This document shows, in pieces, positions 55,072 to 64,000 of a DNA stretch of 64,000 bases. The notes under the pieces were generated by a model. That model did not search any database and was not told the origin of the DNA. It worked only from the letters and a program-made list of their open reading frames with translations. Position numbers and translations under genes: made by a program. Origin of the DNA: Diaporthe sp. PMI_573 (Eukaryota; Ascomycota; Sordariomycetes; Diaporthales; Diaporthaceae); contig JAJTUP010000071.1 in NCBI GenBank assembly GCA_021399435.1, positions 186,001 to 250,000 on the forward strand, read 5' to 3'. Every line of letters starts with the position of its first letter. Position 1 is the first letter of the stretch.

Positions 55072-55854
55072 ATGCCAGCTCCAATCAACCAAGAGCTGAG
55101 GCAGCAAGTCATTGCCATCTACAAGCGTGCGCATACACCCACTTCCTGCCTCAACCTCACCTCAAACCATCCACCCGTCCCATCTTCCTCTTCCCGCCTG
55201 GAACCCCCAGCTACATGCCCTAGAGGTGTATCCAGAAAAGCCCACGATCCTAACCTCACTCACCCAAACCCAGAACTCCTCTACCTAGGCCGCGACTACC
55301 CCCAAGGCTACCAATTCTTCCGACCCCGCCTGCACAAGGCCTTCATGGCCAACGCCAGCCTGCGCGACGAGGAAAAGATAAAGGAAGGCATCAAGAGGGC
55401 GGATTTCGTCCGCAGAGGTATGCATGCTACTCTACACATGGGGGGGGGGGATTGCCCTCGCCAGAGACAGAGAAGGGGAATAGTCGCGCCCAACAAAACA
55501 GCTGACAATCCGAACAAAACATACAGAGATCGAGGCGCTGTGAGTCTAGTCTATCCATCCATCTACCAACCAACCAATCTATTCTCGTTCCATATACCAC
55601 GAACCCGCAATCGATCCGAGTCGCACGACCCTTCTTCATCCCACCTTCACCATCCCCTCCCAAGCGCCAAAAACACACGTAACGCATACAGGGGCACGAC
55701 TATTTCCTCTACAGCAAGCGCCATGGAGGGGAAAGAAAAAAAAAGAGCCAGCCCGCGTCAAAACTTCCTCTCGCATCAAGTGATACTTGTCGTAATACCC
55801 GGGCGGCAGCTGCTGCTCGCAAAAACGCCGATCCCATCAATCCATCCATCATAA
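55072..55854 (+). CDS. LYR-motif protein, ETF-regulatory-factor (LYRM5) type; 3' end uncertain
   Basis: Exons 55072-55126, 55274-55417 and 55527-55539 give MPAPINQELRQQVIAIYKQ, then LLYLGRDYPQGYQFFRPRLH, then the KAFMANASLRDEEKIKEG segment, REIEAL. The LYLGRDYP...FRPRLHKAF core is that of LYRM5/ETFRF1, a small matrix protein that binds the electron-transfer flavoprotein and modulates it. The first two introns restore the family text exactly. The family normally ends in -YYLKKYRxxRQRY; that exon cannot be found. Options are a stop directly after EIEAL (end 55543), or a phase-correct exon 55692-55854 giving 124 residues with an unrelated basic tail. Intron 2 contains a run of about ten G. Confidence 0.72.
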   Translation: MPAPINQELRQQVIAIYKRAHTPTSCLNLTSNHPPVPSSSSRLEPPATCPRGVSRKAHDPNLTHPNPELLYLGRDYPQGYQFFRPRLHKAFMANASLRDEEKIKEGIKRADFVRRGMHATLHMGGGDCPRQRQRRGIVAPNKTADNPNKTYRDRGAVSLVYPSIYQPTNLFSFHIPRTRNRSESHDPSSSHLHHPLPSAKNTRNAYRGTTISSTASAMEGKEKKRASPRQNFLSHQVILVVIPGRQLLLAKTPIPSIHPS

Positions 55855-55893
55855 GCGCTCCGGGCCACATTCACTCCGGCCCGCCCACGACAT

Positions 55894-55938
55894 GCCCACA
55901 CACACACACACACACACACGCACGCACGCACACACACA
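55894..55938. repeat. (CA)n microsatellite with CGCA interruptions
   Basis: Alternating CA for about 45 bases, broken by three gcac units. A (catg)n-like run follows at about 55956-55979, and another at about 56068-56090. Confidence 0.85.
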
Positions 55939-56140
55939 AGCGCAATGCAACACAAACATGCATACATGCATGCATGCGCCAGGCCGGAAAAATGCAAGAT
56001 CTAAGATGGGATGGGGGAACATTGATCTTCTCTCCATCCCGGCCGCTGCTGCGGCAGATCACGATCGTGCATGCATGCATGCATACATAGCCTGAAACCC
56101 ACACCACACAAACCCCTATACATATACATATGCACAAACA

Positions 56141-56163
56141 ATACACACACACACACACACACA
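56141..56163. repeat. (CA)n microsatellite
   Basis: About eleven uninterrupted CA units, followed by an AT-rich tatatata stretch. Confidence 0.85.
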
Positions 56164-57125
56164 TTTATATATATACGTACATACACATGTGTATGCATTC
56201 AAACACACATCCATCGCGTTCCCTGAATACCGCAGGGGTGGTATGCCAGTTCGTCCCGAGTCCCCCCCCCCAACCATCAATACAGACAGACAATGCACAA
56301 TGCTCCCCCCCCCCCAACACAGATTCGGCCGGGCAGGACATCACCGCACCTGCCCGGCCCACATGCAACAATGAACACAAGCACAGATACAGCCTCCCAT
56401 ACAAACATAGCCAAGCGGCCAAACCAGTCCAGACCATAAAGTCCAGGTCCAGACAAATGCCTGTGCCGTTCCCAAAATGCAAACCTCTTCTCATCTCCTC
56501 CCTGCCTTCTTCCAATTCGTCTTCTAGTTGGTCCAAAATAAGGTATCAAATATGATGATGATGTCGAGCACGCAGTGTCAAAAAAAGAAGAGATGTACTG
56601 ACGCTGGCCGTGGCTCGTTCCGTGAGATATAGGTACTACCTCAAACGGTACCGGACGCTGAGGAAGCGATACGGCGAGGCATGATCGATCGAGGTTCGGG
56701 GGATAGAGGGGCGAGGCAGTCGACATGGGGCAATCGGGAGCGTGGCCTGGATGGATTCTGATCCAAGAGAGGGAGGGAGAAGTGGGTGGTCAAAATTCGG
56801 CTTAAGTCGTGAGGGCGGAGATAAATGGTAGGTAGCGTGGATATGATAATAATAAGATAGATGATGAGCTCGCGCATAATGTGTTTATTTCCCAACAGTG
56901 GCGGGTGGGTGGTGAGGGAAAAAGCAAGTAAAAAGACGACCACAGCATCCCAAGAATCGAATAAAGCCATCCCAAATATGCCACGGGCATTCTTCTCTTC
57001 CTCCCACTTCTGTCGTAAACGAGCCAGGGGAGGTGATGAAAAAAAGAATATGGCCCAGTTTCCCAATTACGTTGCTTCAAGACCAGACCACAAAAAGCCC
57101 CCGCGGGTGCGGCAGGCAAAGCTCA

Positions 57126-60100
57126 TCAAGGAGGAGGGTCCGACCTCTTGCGCGCCCACCAGGCCCCGACCTCGAGGCACTCGCCGCAGCTGGTCCCGTC
57201 CCGCTCCATGAGCTCCTTCATGAGCTTGCCCATCCACGTGTCCCACTCGTCGGGCTTCTTGCCGCTCACCTCGCGCAGCGCCGGCTCCAGGCCCTCGATG
57301 AACTGCACGACCGTCTGCAGAGCGGCCTGCCGCAGCGCGAGCTGGCCGGGGCTGAGCGCCTTGCCCTTCTTGATGCCGCCAGGGCCGTCGTCCCCGTCGC
57401 CACCCGCCGCGCTGGACCCGCGCTTGCCGCCGCCGCTCCCACTGCTGGGGCCCATGATGGCGGCCGCCGCCGCGGCGGCCTTGCCGATGGCCTTGCTCGT
57501 GTCGATGTAGCTCTTGCCGTCCTTGGTGACGACGCCGCCCACGCCCTCGCGCTCCCAGCGCACCTCGGACAGCGGGATGGCCAGGCGCTTCGAGCCGTAG
57601 TTGGTCAGGAGCGGCTCCTGGAGGAAGAGGGCGCCGACGTTGGCGCACGGGAACGACAGCAGTCTGTTCGCGTCCATGTACTTGCTCACCCACCCGTTGT
57701 ACTCAATCAGGTAGTTGTTCTGCGGGCCCGACAGCGGCGTGTTGTTGTTGATCACGTAGGCGCCCAGCTCCGCGACCTCCTTCTCGTAGTCGGCCTTTTT
57801 GCTGCTGGCATGAGCGGTGGCTGGTGTTGCGGGGGTTGTCGGGGTGTCTTCGGCGGCGGCCTTGTCCTCTGCCGTGCCGTCGGTGGCGGTGGCGGGCGCC
57901 GAGGCCGCGCTATCTTCTGTGCTCGGTGTCGGCGGCGGCGCGGGGAAGGGGCCCGTGGCGGGCGTGTCGGGCACGTGGGGGCGGAGCATGCGGATAGGGT
58001 GGTCGCACTCCCAGACCTCGACGACGCCGCCGGGCTTCAGGATGCGCATGAAGTCGTCGATTATGGTGGAGAAGTGGTCGGTAGGTATGGACATGGACAT
58101 GTCTTTGCACATGATGACGTCGAACTCCTCCTCGGGGAAGGGGAGCGGCAGCAGCCGCACATCATGCTGCACAAAGTTCCACCTCATGTTCTTGTCGGGC
58201 GGCTGCTCGGCCCAGTAGCCCGTAGAGGACGACGACGACGTCGAGGTCGAGGATATACGGTCCTTGGGGCCCCCGGCGGGGCCCGTCACGTGGGGCATGC
58301 CGGCGATGCCGCCCAGGGCGGCGATGTCGAGGCCGGTGAAGTGGACGTTTGGGAAGCCCTTGCGCGAGTAGTAGGAGTGGCACATCATGCTCCAGAAGCC
58401 GTAGGCGCAGCCCACGTCGAGCACGCGCAGGGGCGGCTTGTTGTTGAAGAAGGGCGAGCACAGCGGGCCGCCGAAGAGCTGGAAGAGGAGGAGGGTGCGG
58501 AGGGACTGGCGGTGCAGCTCGTGGAGGTCGACGGGCAGGGGGTAGCCCAGGGTCGGATCGGCGAGGTAGGTGCGGCCATTGCTCTTGGTGACAAAGGGCG
58601 GTCTCGACCCGGGCAGCGACCTCGTGGACGAGCCGTCACCCTCCCTGTAGGGGGGTTCGCTGGACATTATTGTGCGGCCGCCGACGGACTCGGCCACGCT
58701 TTCGGTACGAGAGGAGGAGACGATGCTCTCTGTGCCGACCATGGTGGCATGATTGGACTGCCTCCGGTCACGCTTGCGGGCAGGGGGGTCAGTCGCGGAC
58801 GAGGTCGAGGTCGGGGTGGTAGAAGATGCCGGCGCATTGGCCCAGTGGGAGCTCGGCGGTTTGCGGCTCAGCTCGTGGTTGTGCACCGATCTGTGGCTGG
58901 CGCCGCTGTCGGGGGTGTTTGGTGGGTGGCGGTGGTGGTGTTGAGGTGAGAGCTGGTGGTGGTGGCTCTGGTGGTGTTGTGCGCGGCTCCGGGAGAAGGA
59001 AAGGGGGCTCCTGGATTTCTTGGAAGCGTCGCACACCGCGGTGGAGCTGGGCTTCAAGGAGGGGGGTCTGCGATGCTGCGATGGAGGGCCTGACGCTGCT
59101 GGTGCTGACAGAAGAGGAGCCGAAGCCGAGGCGGCAGAGTTGTGGTCCCCCTGCCAGTCCCGGTAGGATGCTCCGTCTGCGCTTGACAGGGTGGAGGAAG
59201 CACGGCTCATCAATGGCCCCGGGTAGGACGCGGAGACATTGTCATCATATCCGTCAATCGCATCACAGGCCTTCTCTGGTGCCCGCCGAGGGGATGATGA
59301 TGAGGACGAGGTGGAGGCCTCGGTCGGAAGGGCGGGAAGCTGCTTGTCCTGGAAACTAGAGATAGTAGAGGTAGTAGCAGCACCAGCACCAGCACCAGGA
59401 GTCAGAGACGAAGAGGTTCTGCTGCTGGAGCTGTTGGTAGTAGTCCCACTGCCGCTGGCTGCGCTGCCAACGGCGGTCGAGGTGGAAGCGGGTCTCTGCT
59501 GGGCCCTTGGCTGGGTGGCGTCTCGATCTGGCCTGCCGGTGTTGCTGTTGGTTGTTGTGGTGGTGGCGGTGGTGGTTGTGGTGGCAGCACTGCTACTGCT
59601 GCGACCACTGCGGCTGCGACTCCGGTGGAGGTGGCTTGCAATGGTTGCACTGGCGGGGCGTCGTCGGTCGTCGTGTGTCAGTGCAGACGGGGCGGACGGG
59701 GCAGGATGTGACGAGACGCGCGAGAGGAACTCGTGTGAGAGGAGGCCTGGCGACCGCGAGCTTTCCGGACTCATCAATGCCGCGGCGCAGCCCTGATCCC
59801 TGGAACTGGACCTGGACCTGATCCTGAACCTGGAACTGGAGCTGGGGCTGCGGCTGGTCGGTTCGGACTGCTGTTGGCTGGCGTGAGTGAGTGGTGGCCT
59901 GGAGTGGCCAGGAATCCGCAGGCGGCTCGACCTGGTGGAGCTCGACGACGGCAGCGGCGGGCTGGCTGGCTGGGCCTTTGTTGAAGGGGCGGGATAAGTC
60001 AAGGTCTGCTCGGTTGTGGTCGTGGTCGTGGTCGTAGTCGCAGCCGTGGTCGCCTCGGTGTCTGGCGGCGGCAGCGGCTGCGACGTGGAGGTAGGCTTGG

Positions 60101-60176
60101 GCTTTGACCTCGCCGCCGATGCAAACTCGGCCGGAAACGGCGTCTTGCTGGCTGCAATGCCCCAAGCGTATTCCAT
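57126..60176 (-). CDS. SAM-dependent methyltransferase with long disordered N-terminus
   Basis: Intronless, 1016 residues from MEYAWGIAASK; the open frame extends to 60230 but begins with TTG. Residues about 1-530 are low-complexity Ser, Thr, Pro and Gln with His-rich patches. The conserved part starts near ADPTLGYPLPVDLHELHRQS and contains methyltransferase motif I (VLDVGCAYGFW, near residue 582), then GLDIAALGGI, the post-I region FDVIMCKDMSMSIP and the motif III-like MRILKPGGVVEVWECDHP. Two low-complexity inserts break the fold. Class I methyltransferases with a similar DLHELHRQSL lead-in are common fungal proteins of unassigned substrate. Poly-Thr, poly-Gly and poly-Ala tracts arise from trinucleotide repeats. 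The protein ends RKRSDPPP. Confidence 0.85.
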   Translation of the reverse strand: MEYAWGIAASKTPFPAEFASAARSKPKPTSTSQPLPPPDTEATTAATTTTTTTTTEQTLTYPAPSTKAQPASPPLPSSSSTRSSRLRIPGHSRPPLTHASQQQSEPTSRSPSSSSRFRIRSRSSSRDQGCAAALMSPESSRSPGLLSHEFLSRVSSHPAPSAPSALTHDDRRRPASATIASHLHRSRSRSGRSSSSAATTTTTATTTTTNSNTGRPDRDATQPRAQQRPASTSTAVGSAASGSGTTTNSSSSRTSSSLTPGAGAGAATTSTISSFQDKQLPALPTEASTSSSSSSPRRAPEKACDAIDGYDDNVSASYPGPLMSRASSTLSSADGASYRDWQGDHNSAASASAPLLSAPAASGPPSQHRRPPSLKPSSTAVCDASKKSRSPLSFSRSRAQHHQSHHHQLSPQHHHRHPPNTPDSGASHRSVHNHELSRKPPSSHWANAPASSTTPTSTSSATDPPARKRDRRQSNHATMVGTESIVSSSRTESVAESVGGRTIMSSEPPYREGDGSSTRSLPGSRPPFVTKSNGRTYLADPTLGYPLPVDLHELHRQSLRTLLLFQLFGGPLCSPFFNNKPPLRVLDVGCAYGFWSMMCHSYYSRKGFPNVHFTGLDIAALGGIAGMPHVTGPAGGPKDRISSTSTSSSSSTGYWAEQPPDKNMRWNFVQHDVRLLPLPFPEEEFDVIMCKDMSMSIPTDHFSTIIDDFMRILKPGGVVEVWECDHPIRMLRPHVPDTPATGPFPAPPPTPSTEDSAASAPATATDGTAEDKAAAEDTPTTPATPATAHASSKKADYEKEVAELGAYVINNNTPLSGPQNNYLIEYNGWVSKYMDANRLLSFPCANVGALFLQEPLLTNYGSKRLAIPLSEVRWEREGVGGVVTKDGKSYIDTSKAIGKAAAAAAAIMGPSSGSGGGKRGSSAAGGDGDDGPGGIKKGKALSPGQLALRQAALQTVVQFIEGLEPALREVSGKKPDEWDTWMGKLMKELMERDGTSCGECLEVGAWWARKRSDPPP

Positions 60177-63100
60177 CTCTGTCTCTCTTCTCTGTTCCCT
60201 GCCTGCCTCCCTATCCCTCTCAAGCCTCAAGCGTCAAGCCTCGAACCTCAAACCTTGTCACGGCTTAAGCTTCTTTCCACTTAGGGGATCTGTATCCGCG
60301 GATGGGCGATGGGTGGTGGCACCACTAGCAGCAGACCCCTCCCTCTCGTCGTCTCGATGGCGTTCCCAGCCCCACACCCTCAGGATATCAATTCAAATCA
60401 GTCAATCGTTCCCCACCGTCAAGGTCTTTGCTCTGGAGACTTCTTTACCCGTCCCAGCCCGCCTGGGCAGCCTGATTGGGCCAGGGAATGCGCGCCCGCT
60501 CGCCCCGACGAGGCCCGTGGGTCGAGGAGCAGTCGCTCTGGAGTCGCTCTGGTGGGGGGCCGCAGCCGACGAGGATAATCCCACGTGCGGCCTGTTTTCT
60601 TGGGTTGTTGTGTGACCGAGCCGTGATGGCACAACTCAATGCACTTGATCCGATTCGATTCCTTGGAATCTCGAGGTTGTGATTGTGCCTGTGACCGTGA
60701 TTGTTTGATCGTATGAATTGCCTTTTTCGTCTTTTGCCGTTTCCGAACTCTGCAGCAGTTGCACCCGGTTGTGTTGGTTGCTCTTGCCCGTCTTTCAGTC
60801 AGTCAGTCTGTCAGTCGTGCTTGCGTGCAAAGTCAAGGTGATGAATATTCATGCAGCCCCCTCCCCTCCCCATCGGCTGCTTCCCTCCCTGCCGCCCGTC
60901 ACTGACCAGGTGAAAAAAAAGGTCGTCGATGCCCTGTCCTGGTCCGCAAGCCGTCAGGTCCCAGAATTGAACTCCGGGTTGCCTCCCCGGGGTGGGACCC
61001 CTGTTAACCTGGGTGGTGTCACTCTTGGTGACGATCAATCGGCAATCGTTCCTTGCAGGCTGCCAGTGAATGGCAGGCTGGATGGACTGGGCCTTTTTTT
61101 TCTCTCTCTCCCCCCCCCGGCACTCGTCGGCAATCTCTTCACCCTGTTCGCCTCTGAACCAGCTGGCCACGTGATGAACCGTGCAATGCACCTTTCTTCC
61201 CTTCGTCTCGAAGGAAATGCTGGTTGGAACGATGGGCTAGGAAAATCCGATGGAGATGATGCAATTGCGACTGGTAGATTTCGGCTGTGGAGGCCTGTCG
61301 CTGATCCGTATATCCCTCAGGGTTGTTGCATATATTCAGACTCGGGTTCAGGGCTGTAGGTTTCGGATCCATGACCGGATGTCCCTCATGTCCATCCAAG
61401 CCTGTTGATGGTTTGAATGTGCTCTCTCTCTCACTCTCACTCTCTCTCTTTCCTCACACCTTCATGCTCCGCAGGTCCATGCCACGGTTCCAATCCGAGG
61501 TTACAAGGTCGGCCGCAGTGGCTGGCCGCGATGGCTGGATGGCTGGCTCTCAGTGCACACGATGGATCGCTGGCTGGCTCGCCGCACTGCACACTGCGGG
61601 GTATCTCAACGGCAATCTCGGCCTATCTCCTCAAATCGTACATGACATCGATGGCCAGGCAGGAATGGACGATGATGTTGGTGGCTTAATGTTATAATGT
61701 TGCAGTATTAAGGTCAAGGGCTCGCGGCCGATGGCAGAACCGGTTCGGGGACGAAGGTTATCTGGTATTATAAGGGGAATAAGACGGTAAGAAAAGGAAG
61801 TTGGTCAGTCCAGTCAGCAAGAAGATATGCGCCTCTGTGACACAAAACCCAGGTTGAAACATTCAACAGACAAGATCCGCAGCATGCAGCTGTCGTCAGG
61901 CATTCAGAAGAAGGGGGAGGGGGAAACAAAAGGTCCTCCCAGGACCCGCCTGGATGGTAAGCACATGCGCATCCTGCCTCTCTCCTATATATCCGAGGCG
62001 GCCAATCTGTTGTGGCAGCCCGTGGCAGCCCCCATCGTGTCGTCTCACCAGTCATCTCGTCTACTACCCATCTGCGTTGCTCCTAGCCCTTCCTTGGCCC
62101 CCATGTTGTGACACCCTCCCTCCGTCGACATGCACCATCTGCCTCTGTAGAAAACGAGTGCCCGCACAAGTTACGTACATGCTGACGACAGGTCTGTGCC
62201 GCCTCCTGCCAACCTGCTGCCAAACCTTGGAACCGACGCCAGACCGTTGCATTGGGAGCAGCCAGGAGCGCCTCCAGCTTCGTACTTTTTTTTTTCATCC
62301 TTCCCTCCCGGCCCCTGCAGCAGCTTTCTGCCACATCAAAGGTAAAATCGAGCCGGAGCCCAGAGCCAGAAAAACTGAAAAGAAAGGAATGCCCCGCTCC
62401 GTTGCTGTACCTAGATCACTTTCCCCCTCCAGCCTATTCGCGCTTGGCCCCTTTCGGAGAAAAGCCTGCCCATAAGTGCCATAGTAGATATCCGTTCGTT
62501 TTTGGCTCGACGGTCCGGCCGCTGCGATCCATGAATTGACAGGCGGTTTCTAAGCGTGCCCTCGGGCCTGTGATTGGGCGTCCCTGGTGTCCCGCCTGTC
62601 TGGCATTATCTATCGGTACCAAGATATGACCGACGTTGGTTGGCTCACCGGTCCGTGCATTGCAAGTGCCAGTGCAGTTTGCAGCCCTGGAGTGCAGTGT
62701 GTGTCATCCAACGTGAGTGTGCGTGTGTGTGTCGTGTGCGCCATCCTCGATCCTCCCCGCCTTTTGATTATCGTCGCATGCGTCCGAACCAGCTTCTGCG
62801 CGCCGTTATTCTTAGGTCCCTCCCTCCCTCTCTCTGCAGCAGCAGCATCTCTGGGTCCGAGTAGTCTGACTGCCCTGAGCTGCGGGACTCACTGCATGCC
62901 GATGTAATGCATGCTCCCTGCATTTGCCCAGATGTCTCGTAATAGAATAGGTCGGGTTACGAGAGAAACCGCAAGGGCTCGGGACAGGCGTTTGTTTTTG
63001 GGATGAACTCCTATATCCGGCTTGCAACAAAAAAAAAAGTCCCCGCGGAGGTCTTCGGAGACGTGGCACTCTTTCAGATGGGCTCGTGTATGCGTCCCCC

Positions 63101-64000
63101 GTTTGGGATTCTCCCAACCAAGCCTGGGTGGCTGTCGTCTTCAACTAGCGCAGGGGTCCTCCGATTGACAGTCCAACCGGCCGGACGGATACCAATGAAC
63201 CACAGTGGTTCTGGATGGCGTTTCATCGATCTACGGAGGATCTCCGTGGTCTTTGCTTCTAGCCTCGCTGCCCAGACAGGCCCCGTCTCTCCTCTGGGGT
63301 CGGCCGGACCTCGGGGACGAGTCTCGGCAGTGTCTGTCGGGGAGTTTGGTTATTTCCTACTCCCGCGCGCATAACTCCACACCCCAGAGGCATCCGCGAA
63401 GAATGACTTAATCATGGCAGCTTCAAAGACAAAAATCGGAAGCGCGGCCAGGGATGTTTGCTGCCTTACCCTGTTCGAATAATGCCGTTGGCGGCCCGTA
63501 TACATGGGTACTTGTTGGGATAATACGAAGCGAGAGGGCCAGGCCCGGGAGGGCCAGCCGACCCCGTGCAAAGTGGCGTCAACGCTCGCAAACGGCGCAG
63601 CAAAAAGGCTTTTGGGCATTTGCGGACCGTCTGAGGCGCGAGATCAGGCTATGAACGATAAACTCCGGGAAATCGGCCTGGGCGCGTGACGAGAACTGGG
63701 ATGCTTTCCTTGAATTCCCAAGCAGCGAATGGCGCTGTACACACGGGGGGTGTGGCCTCGGCATGTTGCCCAGGTGATCACCAGTCTACAGGGTCTATTT
63801 CTCTCGGTACTCCATGGCAGGCCTCCGGAGCGAGACGGAATTCCTAGATTTATTTCCGATGCTCACACTGGAAATCACGCTCGTGAGGTCGTCAGACATT
63901 CGGCACCGGGGCAGTCGTTGTTGGTAATCACCTGCCTCCTAATCATGATCATACGATGCTGTATTTTCGTGGCCAAATACGGAATAAAGGAGATGAGAAA
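60177..64000. other. Last 3.8 kb, no supported gene
   Basis: Upstream region of the methyltransferase gene. It has CT-rich stretches (for example tctctctcactctc near 61420) and many short overlapping frames on both strands, none with a domain or splice structure. It could include a long 5' leader of the methyltransferase, part of a gene beyond the window, or a non-coding RNA. Confidence 0.5.

Larger units (their letters stand above)
55855..57125. other. Microsatellite-rich spacer
   Basis: No gene recognised. It holds several dinucleotide and tetranucleotide repeats and C-runs, and the 3' flank of the methyltransferase gene. Confidence 0.5.

Noticed and set aside
57033..58949. 638-residue plus-strand frame antisense to the methyltransferase
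   Set aside because: It is GC-rich Arg/Gly/Val text with no domain and mirrors the conserved catalytic domain on the other strand.
60177..60230. N-terminal extension of the methyltransferase
   Set aside because: Begins with TTG; MEYAWG at 60176 is the first ATG.
1..64000. CRISPR arrays, operons, ribosome binding sites, bacterial origins
   Set aside because: Introns, a Pol III tRNA and fungal protein families show a eukaryotic nuclear genome; no regular spaced repeats were seen.
1..64000. A secondary-metabolite gene cluster
   Set aside because: A transaldolase paralogue, a PhlG-like hydrolase, a bZIP factor and a methyltransferase are present, but no polyketide synthase, peptide synthetase or terpene cyclase, and the genes are far apart.

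Overview
The window reads as nuclear DNA of a filamentous ascomycete (Pezizomycotina, probably a Sordariomycete). The signs are short GT-AG introns of about 50-200 nt, well-spaced genes on both strands, a secreted GH7 cellulase, DUF3176-type and other proteins restricted to filamentous fungi, a Pol III tRNA gene, and small inverted-repeat transposons. Class-level placement is inference.

Left part (1-25 kb): a transaldolase paralogue (-), a four-helix membrane protein with a long disordered tail (-), a DUF1989 protein (+), an HD-domain phosphohydrolase (+), and a 15-exon gene (+, 10089-15159) that joins a zincin-type HExxH domain to five cytochrome-b5-like modules. A small Pmp3-type membrane proteolipid (+) follows, then an LAT-type amino-acid permease (-), a secreted two-domain fasciclin protein (-) and a DAPG-hydrolase-like protein (-).

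Middle part (25-41 kb): a secreted GH7 cellulase (+), a DUF3176 membrane protein (-), an HNH-nuclease-like protein (-), a D-2-hydroxyacid dehydrogenase (+), and a very large RS-rich coiled-coil protein with one GC-AG intron (-). The large gene shares a promoter region with a fungal orphan gene (+).

Accessory part (42-50 kb): a 264-bp MITE with perfect 30-bp inverted repeats and a 5-bp target duplication sits inside what looks like a tRNA copy. A second TA-flanked inverted-repeat element lies beside it, and about 0.15 kb further on is an intron-bearing tRNA-Val(AAC) with a Pol III terminator. Then come a large zinc-finger-bearing fungal orphan (+), a decayed fragment related to it, and a tiny secreted cysteine-rich protein (+).

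Right part (50-64 kb): a Yap-like bZIP factor (-), a hotdog thioesterase (-), an LYR-motif protein of the ETF-regulatory-factor type (+) whose last exon does not match the family, a microsatellite-rich gap, and a 1016-residue SAM methyltransferase with a long disordered N-terminus (-). The last 3.8 kb shows no recognisable gene.

The genes do not form one biosynthetic cluster. The most unusual items are the zincin/penta-b5 protein, whose introns all cut the b5 motif at the same codon and phase, and the nested small transposons in a duplicated tRNA locus. Exon boundaries were placed by reading frame, splice consensus and protein continuity; none is backed by transcript data.
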